In this document: positions 26,421 through 34,127 of the stretch, one piece after another
Position numbering within the stretch: position 1 is the first letter of the stretch
How the letters are laid out: each line of letters starts with the position of its first letter
Source: DASVUC01 sp038237225
GTDB taxonomy: Bacteria; Planctomycetota; Phycisphaerae; Tepidisphaerales; Tepidisphaeraceae
DNA: 64,000 bases
Direction: 5' to 3'
Assembly (NCBI GenBank): GCA_038237225.1
Contig: JBBRYX010000022.1
Span: 1-64,000 of the forward strand
The notes under the pieces: generated by a model
Databases searched by the model: none
What the model was told of the DNA's origin: nothing
What the model saw: the letters and a program-made list of their open reading frames with translations, nothing else
Made by a program: the position numbers and the translations under genes

Positions 26421-27105
26421 GACAATGCTCCAGAAAGACGCTCTCCCCCACGCGCCCTCCATGGCCATGTATCAACGTCACCTTCCACCGCTGCACGGTC
26501 CGTTCTCCCGGAGAAGGCGCAACCAACCACCGCGTTGCCGCCGCATAAATTTCAGATTTGCTCGATCCCCATCCCGTCTGTCTCAATAAGATCCCCACGC
26601 TTCCGCCCAGCTCTGCCGCCAACTGCAACTTTCTCGCCACCACCCGCGACAGCCGTCTCGGCGCCGCGATTACCGCACCCACTCCCCGGCACTTCAAGCA
26701 CTCCGCCACCGCCCAGGCCTCATCCGCCTCATCCTTCGGATGCAGCACATAAACATTCGCCAGGTCAATCTCCAGCGCCACCAGAGCAGGGGGGTATAAC
26801 TCCTTCTTCGGATCGCACCAAACCAGCGGAAGCGCCACGGGCGACCCGCCCGTGTTTTTATGAAATTCCATGGGCGAGTCGCCCATGTCACAAGCGCCCC
26901 TCGCCATCACCGCGGCGAAAAACTTTCCTTCGCCTTCTTTCGATTCCGACAAAATCTCATGCACCGCCCCCCGCACAAAAGTTCCCTCCGGCGCCAGCTC
27001 ATCAATTCCTGAAATCCCAGTCCGAAACACGCGCGCACCCGAAACCTTCAGCCCGACCTCGGCCAGCTCCTGCAACTTTCCATCCCGACACGAAATCACT
27101 CGCAT
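26341..27105 (-). CDS. imuA: ImuA, RecA-like mutasome accessory protein
   Basis: First gene of the imuA-imuB-dnaE2 cassette. From the ATG at 27105 (MRVISCRDGKLQEL) it shows the ImuA/SulA-like pattern TGISGIDELAPEGTFVRGAVHEILSE, VWCDPKKELYPPALVAL and VGAVIAAPRRLSRVVARKLQLAAE. Upstream codons to 27204 are only translated repeat sequence. The protein is interrupted after ARGA by ~22 residues (CDMGDSPMEFHKNTGGSPVA) read from two hairpins at 26836-26887. No clear LexA box is seen; the promoter must lie in or beyond the hairpin at 27146. Confidence 0.82.
   Translation of the reverse strand: MRVISCRDGKLQELAEVGLKVSGARVFRTGISGIDELAPEGTFVRGAVHEILSESKEGEGKFFAAVMARGACDMGDSPMEFHKNTGGSPVALPLVWCDPKKELYPPALVALEIDLANVYVLHPKDEADEAWAVAECLKCRGVGAVIAAPRRLSRVVARKLQLAAELGGSVGILLRQTGWGSSKSEIYAAATRWLVAPSPGERTVQRWKVTLIHGHGGRVGESVFLEHCRETNSVRAVEKLGDRSVEKEMRAASA
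26836..26887. repeat. Two hairpins inserted in frame in imuA
   Basis: CACGGGCGACCCGCCCGTG and CATGGGCGAGTCGCCCATG are two related 19-bp palindromes separated by 14 bases. They are variants of the CATGGGCGTCTCGCCCATG units at 38020, 38392 and 41628. Confidence 0.85.
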
Positions 27106-27145
27106 GCCGAACTCCCGGTGATCCGTCACGCGCCTCTTGATCCCT

Positions 27146-27204
27146 GTAGCACGGGCATCTTGCCCGTGTTTGCGACTCGGACACGGGCAAGATGCCCAAG
27201 CCAC
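27146..27204. repeat. Dispersed 59-bp hairpin upstream of imuA
   Basis: The left arm is the standard GTAGCACGGGCATCTTGCCC. The right arm ends GGGCAAGATGCCCAAGCCAC, so the outer pairing is lost. It lies between divergent imuA and lutB. Confidence 0.85.
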
Positions 27205-27343
27205 AAGTTCTTATTTTGTTAGGTATAGCTCTTTCCACTTCCCTCCGTCAACGCACCTCCGCGCCGATTCGTTTATCCAAGCCAAAACAAACCGCGCAAC
27301 ACCCGATACAACCATCCCTTGCAACGCTACAATCCCCGCACAA

Positions 27344-28807
27344 ATGTCCACGTTAGATCGCCAGCCCCACCTCGACGAAAACACTCAGGACTTTCTCGAG
27401 CAGGCTCACAAATCAAAATTCGACTTCCACCAGGTCAGCGTCAAAGCCGCCGGCGATGAGAAGCTCAAGACCGCCATCAACGCCGCCGTGCTCCGCCAAT
27501 ACACGGCCCGCCAGCTTCAGATGCTGGACCTGCCGGATTCCGACAAGCTCCGCACTCTTGCCGGCGACATCAAGCAGCACACCCTCGACTACCTCGACTA
27601 CTACCTCGACCAGTTCATCGCCAACGTCGAGAAAAATGGCGGCAAAGTTCACTTCGCCCACGACGGCAAAGAAGCCAATCAGATCATCATCGCCATCGCG
27701 AAGAAGGCGAAGTGCACCCGCTGCATCAAATCCAAATCCATGGTCAGCGAGGAAACCCAGCTCGTCCCCGCGCTCGAAGCGATCGGCATGGACGTCGTCG
27801 AAACCGACCTTGGCGAATTCATCATCCAGATCTCCCACGACCGACCCAGCCATCTCGTCGCGCCGATTGTTCACAAAGACAAAGCCAGCATCGCCAAACT
27901 CTTCAGCGAATATTTCAACACCCCCTACAACGACGATCCCCAGGCCATGACCATGCAGGCGCGCCACTATCTGCGCGACAAGTTCCGCCGATCCGATTTC
28001 GGTATGACCGGCGGCAACTTCCTCGTCGCCGAGACCGGCCAGGTCTGCTGCGTCGAAAACGAAGGCAACCAGCGCCAATCCATCACCACCCCGCGCGTCC
28101 TCGTCTCTCTCGTCGGCATCGAAAAAGTCATCCCCCGCATGAGCGACCTCGCGGTGATGCTCAAGCTCCTCGCCCGATCCGCCACCGGCCAACCCTTCAC
28201 CATCTACACCAACATCTTCGGCGGCCCCCGCAACGAGGGCGAAAAAGACGGCCCCGAACAATTCCACCTCGTCCTCATCGACAACGGCCGAACCGAAATT
28301 CTCGCCGACGAAGAATATCGAGAGACCCTCCGCTGCATCCGCTGCGGCGCCTGCCTCAACGCTTGCCCCATCTACCGAAAAATCGGCGGCCACGCCTACG
28401 GCTCGGTCTACCCCGGCCCGATCGGCGCCCTCATCACCCCGATGTTCCAGGGCCTGGCGAACTTTAAGGATCTCCCCCAGGCATCTTCTCTCTGCGGCGC
28501 CTGCTACGAAGCCTGCCCGGTGAAGATCAACATCCCCAAGCACCTGATCAACCTCAGAAGAGACATCAACAACCAGCACCTCAACTCCGCGCTCGAGCGC
28601 ACGATCTACAAGCTCTGGGCCTGGAGCATGAAGAGCCCTCTGCTCTACAACGTGATCACCAAACTCCAGAAATTCGACCTCCGCCGCCGCGCCAAATACA
28701 ACGGCTGGGTGAGAAGAATGCCCTCGATCGCCGCGGGTTGGACGCAAGTCAGAGACATGCCCGCCCCCGCCAAAAAAACCTTCCACGAGCTTTGGAAACA
28801 ACGCTAA
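27344..28807 (+). CDS. lutB: LutB-like lactate utilization iron-sulfur protein
   Basis: The 487-residue product has an N-terminal LUD domain (residues ~70-300; MTGGNFLVAETGQVCCVENEG) and a C-terminal ferredoxin domain with two 4Fe-4S motifs, CIRCGACLNACPIY and CGACYEACPVKINIP. LutB joins LutA and LutC in oxidising L-lactate to pyruvate. The ATG at 27344 (MSTLDRQPHL) is chosen because upstream codons include the repeat and AT-rich gap. lutC follows 168 bp later. No lutA (CCG-domain subunit) is found in the window. It is convergent with the microcompartment operon. Confidence 0.9.
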   Translation: MSTLDRQPHLDENTQDFLEQAHKSKFDFHQVSVKAAGDEKLKTAINAAVLRQYTARQLQMLDLPDSDKLRTLAGDIKQHTLDYLDYYLDQFIANVEKNGGKVHFAHDGKEANQIIIAIAKKAKCTRCIKSKSMVSEETQLVPALEAIGMDVVETDLGEFIIQISHDRPSHLVAPIVHKDKASIAKLFSEYFNTPYNDDPQAMTMQARHYLRDKFRRSDFGMTGGNFLVAETGQVCCVENEGNQRQSITTPRVLVSLVGIEKVIPRMSDLAVMLKLLARSATGQPFTIYTNIFGGPRNEGEKDGPEQFHLVLIDNGRTEILADEEYRETLRCIRCGACLNACPIYRKIGGHAYGSVYPGPIGALITPMFQGLANFKDLPQASSLCGACYEACPVKINIPKHLINLRRDINNQHLNSALERTIYKLWAWSMKSPLLYNVITKLQKFDLRRRAKYNGWVRRMPSIAAGWTQVRDMPAPAKKTFHELWKQR

Positions 28808-28975
28808 AGACGGTTGTTACGCTGCACGGGCTACAATCATGTATCTGACCTCGAGCAACGCCAACGTGATGAACAAGAAGTAATTGCACCGATTCCCCCC
28901 GAAGGAATCATGGCAGGTGATTCGGTAGCGCCTCGCGGCACGACATCAACGTCTTCTCTAATGATCAGATCGTTC

Positions 28976-29641
28976 ATGCAACATCATCAACCCACCGTCC
29001 TCGAAAAAGTCCGCAAAGCTCTCGGCCGCTCCGCGCCTCTGCCCGCCCCTCCCACTCCGCCGGCCATCGACCCGCAAATCGTCCGGCTCGTCCACACCGA
29101 GACCGGCCTGTCGGAACTCTTCGCCCGCCAGGCCTTGTCGATGAAGATGAAGCTCTCGACCGCGAGCGCCACTGACGTCACCACACAACTTGTTCAATTC
29201 ATCCGCGAATCCAACCTCAAGAAAATCGCTGTCGCGGGATCCCCGCTCTTCGACCGCCTGGGCATTCTCCCCGCCCTCAAGCACGCCAACATTGATGCGG
29301 TGAGCTGGTCCGATCTCACGCTTGATGAGATTTACGATGACTTCGACTGCGCGCTAACGGATGTCACCTACGCCGTCGCCGAGACCGGGTCCCTTGTGAT
29401 CGAGCCCACCGCGTCCAATGGCCGCGCCCTCTCCCTCGTCACCTTCGTCCACATCGCGATCGTCGAACCGAAAAACATCCTCGCCGACCTCGTCGACCTG
29501 ATGGAAAGACTCGCCGACCCTGCCCGTTCCCGCAGCAACGTCATTCTCATCACCGGCCCCTCCAAAACCGCCGACATCGAAATGAACGTCGTCACCGGAG
29601 TCCACGGCCCGAACATCGTTAAAGTTTTCCTGCTCCAGTAA
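28976..29641 (+). CDS. lutC: LutC-like LUD-domain lactate utilization protein
   Basis: A 221-residue LUD-domain protein with an N-terminal helix TVLEKVRKALGRS like other LutC proteins. The signature part is FDCALTDVTYAVAETGSLVIEPT, followed by RALSLVTFVHIAIVEP and SNVILITGPSKTADIEMNVVTGVHGP. Start is uncertain: ATG at 28976 gives the family-like N-terminus, but 28961 or 28910 are possible. It is in the same transcript direction as lutB. Products of lactate made in the neighbouring microcompartment pathway could be its substrate. Confidence 0.85.
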   Translation: MQHHQPTVLEKVRKALGRSAPLPAPPTPPAIDPQIVRLVHTETGLSELFARQALSMKMKLSTASATDVTTQLVQFIRESNLKKIAVAGSPLFDRLGILPALKHANIDAVSWSDLTLDEIYDDFDCALTDVTYAVAETGSLVIEPTASNGRALSLVTFVHIAIVEPKNILADLVDLMERLADPARSRSNVILITGPSKTADIEMNVVTGVHGPNIVKVFLLQ

Positions 29642-29649
29642 TCGTCCCC

Positions 29650-29709
29650 GTACCACGGGCATCTTGCCCGTGTTTGGCGATTCGGGCATGGGCAAGATGC
29701 CCACGCTAC
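29650..29709. repeat. Dispersed hairpin between convergent lutC and deoR
   Basis: GTACCACGGGCATCTTGCCC on the left and GGGCAAGATGCCCACGCTAC on the right. It fills the gap between the two converging gene ends and could act on both transcripts. Confidence 0.85.
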
Positions 29710-29712
29710 GAA

Positions 29713-30501
29713 TTATCCTCGTCCATTCCCGTTCTCATCCGCCACAATCAACTCGCATCCGGCCTTCTTGATCATCCCCCGCTGCTCGTTCGACAGTTCG
29801 CCATCCACCACCACCACATCCACCTCATCCAGCGCGCAAAGCTTGGACAGCGCCTGCTGCCCAAACTTCTCCGAATCCGCGAGCAGCACCACGCGCTGCG
29901 CCTGCTCCATCATCCGCTTCTCCACCTGCACCAGCAGCAGGTTCTGGTTGTACAGCGCTGAATCATGAATTCCCGCGACGCTGAAAAACAACGTCTTCGT
30001 ATGAATCGTCGAGATCCACTGCTCGGTCATTGGCCCGAGCAGCACCCCATACCGCGGATAAAGCAGTCCGCCCGCCAGCACCAGCTCGACGTTCTCATCG
30101 TTCAGAAACAAATCCGCCATCGGCAGGGAATTCGTCACAATCTGCAACGGCATTCCAACGAGCTGCTCCGCAAAATAAAACGTCGTGGTTCCGCCGTCGA
30201 TGAGGATCGTTTCCCCCGCACTCACCAGCGATTTCGCCGCCCGCCCGATCCGCCGCTTGGCCTCCACGTTGTAGGCCATCCGCTGATCAAATGCGTAAGG
30301 CCGAGGCGACGTCGTGCGATCCGCGATCCAAATCACGCCACCATGCGTCCGCTTCACGAGCCCCTGCTCCTCAAGCAAGTCCAGATCCCGCCGCACGGTC
30401 GACTGCGAAACCCGCAGCGCCTCGGCCAATGAATCCAAATCGCTCATCCCGCGCTGCGCCAGCAAATCCTTCAGACGAGATTGCCGCTCCGCGATCATCA
30501 T
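29713..30501 (-). CDS. DeoR-family transcriptional regulator of the microcompartment locus
   Basis: The N-terminal DeoR helix-turn-helix is clear (RQSRLKDLLAQRGMSDLDSL, VSQSTVRRDLDLLEEQGLVKRTHGG). The C-terminal DeoRC sensor domain contains KRRIGRAAKSLVSAGETILIDGGTTT and VLLADSEKFGQ. Such regulators sense sugar phosphates, which fits control of a fucose/rhamnose-type pathway. It is the last gene of the minus-strand operon and overlaps the preceding gene by four bases (ATGA), so it probably controls its own operon. PVM microcompartment loci in other planctomycetes also carry a DeoR regulator. Confidence 0.9.
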   Translation of the reverse strand: MMIAERQSRLKDLLAQRGMSDLDSLAEALRVSQSTVRRDLDLLEEQGLVKRTHGGVIWIADRTTSPRPYAFDQRMAYNVEAKRRIGRAAKSLVSAGETILIDGGTTTFYFAEQLVGMPLQIVTNSLPMADLFLNDENVELVLAGGLLYPRYGVLLGPMTEQWISTIHTKTLFFSVAGIHDSALYNQNLLLVQVEKRMMEQAQRVVLLADSEKFGQQALSKLCALDEVDVVVVDGELSNEQRGMIKKAGCELIVADENGNGRG

Positions 30502-31739
30502 CGCCGGCCATTCCCGTCACTACTTGTTGAGAGATCCACCTTCAATCGCGCCCGCGCATACGCCACCTTCTCGGCGCTCGTCATCTTCTTAAAGTCCGGC
30601 GAACCCTGCGCCTTTTGTAGGGGCGATACTTGGGTCGCCCTCTTCTCGTCGACCTTCTGTAGCGGCGACGCCTGCGTCGCGGTCTTCGGCTTCTCTCCTC
30701 CCAACGCCACCGCCGAGCCCCCTCCCGAATAACTCGTCGCCGTCGTCGTCAACTCCAGATCATCCTTCAGCGCCCGGTACGGCTTGATCCCCATCTTTCC
30801 AATTTCTCCGTGATACGCCCGCACCGCCTCTTCCGCCTTGATCTCCCCATCCGCGATCGCGCGCAGATACCGGACGAACGTCAACTGATCCTCAGAGTTG
30901 TTGATCTTCCGCCCAAACAATGCCGCCCGCGCCCCATATTTCTTCGCTTCTTCCAAAAGCTTAAACGCATCATGCGTCGTCCCGCTGCTCCCTCCCAGAA
31001 TCCCTGCGACGAGATGCGGGTCATATTCCACAAGCTCTTCCATCGCCCGCGCGCCGTGATACGCGATCTTCAGGAACACCGGCCGCCCGGACTTCGGCAC
31101 ACCCGCCAGGGTCCGCACGATTAAATCATTAATAAACCGCCCCAGATCCGCCGGACAACCGCCGCCACAAGCATTCGGATCAAACACTTCGAGGAAATGC
31201 CGGAACCCCTTCCGCTCGGCCTCCAGGCGAAATTCCTTGTACGCGCTGATCGTCACATAATCGAACTCGATGCTGTTATTTGGCGTGATCGAATACAGCC
31301 CCAAATCCGCCCCGCGCTTCCGCTGGGCTTCCGAAGGATCAAGCCGCCCGCTTTGAATATGGTCGATCGTCGTCGACTGAAACGGCCGCGATGGCGCCGC
31401 CGCATAAGTCCCGCCCGTCATCAGATGAATGTCGGTTGTATCATTCGCGCGGGCCGCCGGTGTTACCGCCGATGAATCAAACAACCGCTCATCAATCGTC
31501 AAAATCTCCGAAGTCGAAGCCGACATGAGCAGGATGTCCACCAATCCCTGCCGAAGAATCTCCCGCATCTGATCCCGATACTCGGACAGCGAACGCATTT
31601 TCCCGCTGCGCGCATCTTTCCCCGGCGACGCGAGACCCGCCGCCATATCCGCATCCTTCGCGTCCGCCAGAATAAAGTCTTTGGCGCCCGAAGGATCCCG
31701 ATGAATATTCGCCAGCTTGATATCCAGTGACTTCTGCAT
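30498..31739 (-). CDS. Microcompartment-locus protein with aldolase-like TIM barrel
   Basis: Function unassigned. The 413-residue product has a central region FDYVTISAYKEFRLEAERKG, a Cys/Gly-rich FDPNACGGGCPADLG, GRPVFLKIAYHGARAMEELV and a late GILGGSSGTTHDAFKLLEEA with ARAALFGRKINNSEDQ, which resembles class I (DhnA/DeoC-like) aldolase barrels. The C-terminus is a low-complexity linker made by two in-frame repeats (ATQASPLQK, ATQVSPLQK) followed by a charged helix MTSAEKVAYARARLKV that could be a targeting tail. The ATG at 31739 is used; 31745 is equally possible. It sits between deoR and the class II aldolase. Confidence 0.6.
   Translation of the reverse strand: MQKSLDIKLANIHRDPSGAKDFILADAKDADMAAGLASPGKDARSGKMRSLSEYRDQMREILRQGLVDILLMSASTSEILTIDERLFDSSAVTPAARANDTTDIHLMTGGTYAAAPSRPFQSTTIDHIQSGRLDPSEAQRKRGADLGLYSITPNNSIEFDYVTISAYKEFRLEAERKGFRHFLEVFDPNACGGGCPADLGRFINDLIVRTLAGVPKSGRPVFLKIAYHGARAMEELVEYDPHLVAGILGGSSGTTHDAFKLLEEAKKYGARAALFGRKINNSEDQLTFVRYLRAIADGEIKAEEAVRAYHGEIGKMGIKPYRALKDDLELTTTATSYSGGGSAVALGGEKPKTATQASPLQKVDEKRATQVSPLQKAQGSPDFKKMTSAEKVAYARARLKVDLSTSSDGNGRR
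30616..30682. repeat. Two in-frame repeats, GGCGACGCCTGCGTCGCC family
   Basis: GTAGGGGCGATACTTGGGTC and GTAGCGGCGACGCCTGCGTC lie 20 bases apart inside the 3' part of the gene at 30498-31739. They are read as the near-identical peptides ATQVSPLQK and ATQASPLQK. The dnaE2 insert gives ATQASPLQ in the same frame. Confidence 0.85.
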
Positions 31740-31748
31740 TTGCATCCT

Positions 31749-31807
31749 GTACCACGGGCATCTTGCCCGTGTTTGCGACTCGGTCACGGGCAGGATGCCC
31801 GTGCTAC
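31749..31807. repeat. Dispersed hairpin inside the microcompartment operon
   Basis: GTACCACGGGCATCTTGCCC and GGGCAGGATGCCCGTGCTAC arms occupy almost the whole gap between the class II aldolase stop (31810) and the next start (31739). In the mRNA it would form a stable hairpin between the two reading frames. Confidence 0.85.
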
Positions 31808-31809
31808 AA

Positions 31810-32748
31810 CTAACTCGCCGCTGTCATAATCTGATCCGTAATCGTCTGCACCAACTGCTCGATATCCGATTCCGAGTATTGCTCCGGCATCATCTGCGCG
31901 ATCGTTCGCTCCAACCCCGATCCCTGCGACGCGCTCTGCCCATGCGAAGGCGCCGGCACCGTCCCGCCTCCGCTCTGCATCTTCCCGCGGGTTGCGATAT
32001 CCCCCACGCGGGTCAGAAAATCCGTCCCACACGTCATCTTCTCCAGCCCCGCATCGACGCGCGAATCCTTCAACCCAAACCGCGTTTTTAATTCCAGCAG
32101 CTCCTTCATCTCGTTCGACTCGAGCGGCCGAATCGACCCCACCTGCTTCGCGAGGATCAGAATCCGCGCATAAGCATCCACGATTTCCAACTGGTAATAA
32201 GCCTGCTCCAGATCCGGATGAAAACACACCACGCCATGCGATTGCAGCAGGATCGTGTTCGAATCCTTCACGTAAGGCAGAATCGATTCCCCCAGCCGCG
32301 TATCACCCGGCGTCACATACTTCGCGGTCTTGACGGCGCCCAGGAAAACTTCCGCCTCCGGATGAATACACGTCGGCAGATCCACACCCGCCACCGCGAA
32401 CGCCGTCGCATGCGGCGGATGACTGTGAATCACCGCCTTCACATCCGGCCGAGCCTTATAAATCGACAGGTGCAACAGAATCTCGCTCGTGCGCTTGCGC
32501 GACCCCGACACCTGCTTCCCCTCCATATCCACGATGCACAAATCATCCGGCTTCAGATTCCCCTTGCTGATCCCCGTCGGCGTACAGAGAATCCGATTCT
32601 CGCTCATCCGATACGAATGGTTCCCCTCGTTCCCCGCGCAGAACCCCTTCTGCCAGATGCGCCGCCCGATATCGCACATCTGCTCCTTCAGCTTCCATTC
32701 GCTGATGCGATTCACGCCGTTCGAGTTTCCGTTTCCACCGTACGCCAT
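31810..32748 (-). CDS. Class II aldolase (L-fuculose/rhamnulose-1-phosphate type) with encapsulation tail
   Basis: A class II aldolase/adducin fold: GNHSYRMSENRILCTPTG, the zinc His pair in VIHSHPPHATAFA, a third site in ILLQSHGVVCFHPD, and CIHPEAEVFLG. It would split L-fuculose-1-phosphate or rhamnulose-1-phosphate to DHAP and lactaldehyde. After the catalytic domain a Gly/Ser/Pro linker leads to a terminal amphipathic helix (SDIEQLVQTITDQIMTAA), typical of peptides that target cargo into microcompartments. Spacing to the next upstream gene is 1 bp. Confidence 0.88.
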   Translation of the reverse strand: MAYGGNGNSNGVNRISEWKLKEQMCDIGRRIWQKGFCAGNEGNHSYRMSENRILCTPTGISKGNLKPDDLCIVDMEGKQVSGSRKRTSEILLHLSIYKARPDVKAVIHSHPPHATAFAVAGVDLPTCIHPEAEVFLGAVKTAKYVTPGDTRLGESILPYVKDSNTILLQSHGVVCFHPDLEQAYYQLEIVDAYARILILAKQVGSIRPLESNEMKELLELKTRFGLKDSRVDAGLEKMTCGTDFLTRVGDIATRGKMQSGGGTVPAPSHGQSASQGSGLERTIAQMMPEQYSESDIEQLVQTITDQIMTAAS

Positions 32749-32749
32749 A

Positions 32750-33049
32750 TCAAACCTTCATTTCGTGATTGATCTGCACCCGATCCAAAATCGCCGCGTT
32801 ATACGCATCCAGCGGCACAATCTTCTCCGGATAAAAAGGCATGCAAGCCTCGCGACTCTCCGTAAACGCCACAAGATCTCCGTCATGCGCGCCCAGATTG
32901 TCGTAACTCACCAGATACTCCGAAGACTTTCTCTCCCCGCCCGACAAAGAGAATCGATCCTGCACCGCCAGAATCAGAAACCTTCCACCCGCCAACGTCG
33001 AATACGACCGGCTCAACGTCACGCGTCCCACTACTTTTCCAATCCTCAT
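32750..33049 (-). CDS. BMC-P pentameric shell protein (EutN/CcmL family)
   Basis: A 99-residue EutN/CcmL protein starting MRIGKVVGRVTLS, with LAGGRFLILAVQDRFSL, LVSYDNLGAHDGDLVAFTES and LDAYNAAILDRVQI. BMC-P pentamers cap the vertices of the polyhedral shell. The ATG at 33049 overlaps the stop of the upstream RpiB-like gene by four bases. Upstream codons to 33124 are translated repeat. It is one of three BMC-P genes in the operon. Confidence 0.88.
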   Translation of the reverse strand: MRIGKVVGRVTLSRSYSTLAGGRFLILAVQDRFSLSGGERKSSEYLVSYDNLGAHDGDLVAFTESREACMPFYPEKIVPLDAYNAAILDRVQINHEMKV

Positions 33050-33747
33050 GACGCGCCCCGCATTTCTCCCTCTCCCCTTGGGAGAGGGCCGGGGTGAGGG
33101 CCTGGCGCGTGCGAACACCCGCACGATGCCACTTCCGCAATCAGTTTGTTCACGTCATCCGGCATCCGCCGCTTCGCTCGCACAAACCTTGAAATCAAAT
33201 TCCGCGCCTGCATCAGCGTGACATACGGATGCTCCAGCACCAGCACATTCGCCGCAACGAGTTGAATTCCCTGCTCCACCGAATCAATACAAGTCCCCAG
33301 GACCGCGCGTAATGAAGGACATCGATTCGCCAGCACCATCGCGACCGCGCCGCTCGTCACGATGAGGATTCCGCCGGCGCACCTGCCGCCCTTCACCTCG
33401 CCCGACAGGTTCTTGACCACCGATGCAATCTGCTTTGCATCAGCCGGAATGGCCACCTCAGAGAGGTTGGCCTCCCGGGCCAGACCGGTGATCGCACCCT
33501 TTGCCGGACCGCAGGGACCCTCGCACCACCACCAATACTTCCCCATCTCCTTCGGGCTCTCGCTCGGCAGGGGGGATGACGATCCCAGCTTCGGCGCCAG
33601 GTTCGCCGTCACGTCCCCATACCCCACGCGGATCTTCTTCCGCCTCACCCAATCAAGCGCCAGCGGCGACAGCCGCGCACGGTAGGGGAGCACGATTGCC
33701 CCATTCCCATCATGCAGAACCTCAAGTTGTCGCTGCGTAAAAATCAT
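33046..33747 (-). CDS. Microcompartment-associated RpiB/LacAB-like protein
   Basis: The 233-residue protein starts MIFTQRQLEVLHDGNG, with a VLPYRARLSPLALDWVRRKK segment seen in microcompartment-locus proteins. The middle and C-terminal part match the RpiB/LacA/LacB isomerase fold: GRCAGGILIVTSGAVAMVLA, SLRAVLGTCIDSVEQG and AANVLVLEHPYVTLMQARNLI. The catalytic Cys/GTG pattern of true RpiB is not obvious. The last ~20 codons (HPGPLPRGEGEMR) come from a repeat containing CTCTCCCCTTGGGAGAGGG, so the natural C-terminus has been replaced or extended. The start overlaps the preceding BMC-P gene by four bases. Confidence 0.55.
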   Translation of the reverse strand: MIFTQRQLEVLHDGNGAIVLPYRARLSPLALDWVRRKKIRVGYGDVTANLAPKLGSSSPLPSESPKEMGKYWWWCEGPCGPAKGAITGLAREANLSEVAIPADAKQIASVVKNLSGEVKGGRCAGGILIVTSGAVAMVLANRCPSLRAVLGTCIDSVEQGIQLVAANVLVLEHPYVTLMQARNLISRFVRAKRRMPDDVNKLIAEVASCGCSHAPGPHPGPLPRGEGEMRGAS

Positions 33748-34001
33748 TCGTCCACAATCCCAACTGTAAACCACCGCACCGGCGTCTTCGCATCCCCCAC
33801 CAGATCCCGCGCCGCCTTCCCATCGCTGTTCAAGATCACCAAATCACCGGCGCCCGCGCCAAGCTTGTCCACCGCAATGACGCAATCCCCCTCCGCCTCC
33901 TTCGCCACATTCATCATCTGCACCACCAGCAAGCGCAGCCCCTTCATCGATGAATGCTTCATCGTCGCCGTCGCATGACCGATGACCGTTCCAAGCTGCA
34001 T
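33744..34001 (-). CDS. BMC-P pentameric shell protein (EutN/CcmL family)
   Basis: An 85-residue EutN/CcmL protein: MQLGTVIGHATATMKHSSMK, LVVQMMN, VIAVDKLGAGAGDLVILNSD and the C-terminal FTVGIVDE. ATG at 34001 is chosen over 34019 because the family begins MxLGxVxG. It forms vertices of the microcompartment shell. A repeat hairpin separates it from the aldehyde dehydrogenase gene upstream. Confidence 0.9.
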   Translation of the reverse strand: MQLGTVIGHATATMKHSSMKGLRLLVVQMMNVAKEAEGDCVIAVDKLGAGAGDLVILNSDGKAARDLVGDAKTPVRWFTVGIVDE

Positions 34002-34014
34002 CTCAATAATCAAA

Positions 34015-34125
34015 TGCAACCGCAGAGCCGCTGAGACGCAGAGGAAGCGCAGAGAAAAGAATTTAGATGATTCTTCTCCGCGTCTGTCTCAGCGTCTCTA
34101 TGTCTCCGCGGTTGCATTTCCATTT
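34015..34125. repeat. Hairpin repeat of the GACGCAGAG type in the operon
   Basis: ATGCAACCGCAGAGCCGCTG and following GAGACGCAGAGGAAGCGCAG pair with the right arm, which ends CTCTATGTCTCCGCGGTTGC. It fills the gap between the aldehyde dehydrogenase and BMC-P genes. Confidence 0.85.
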
Positions 34126-34127
34126 CC

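Noticed and set aside
27106..27343. LexA/SOS box upstream of imuA
   Set aside because: No convincing GAAC-N4-GTTC or CTG-N10-CAG site was found; the region is mostly the dispersed hairpin.
27413..28801. Long minus-strand frame opposite lutB
   Set aside because: Produced by codon bias; the plus-strand product has all LutB motifs.
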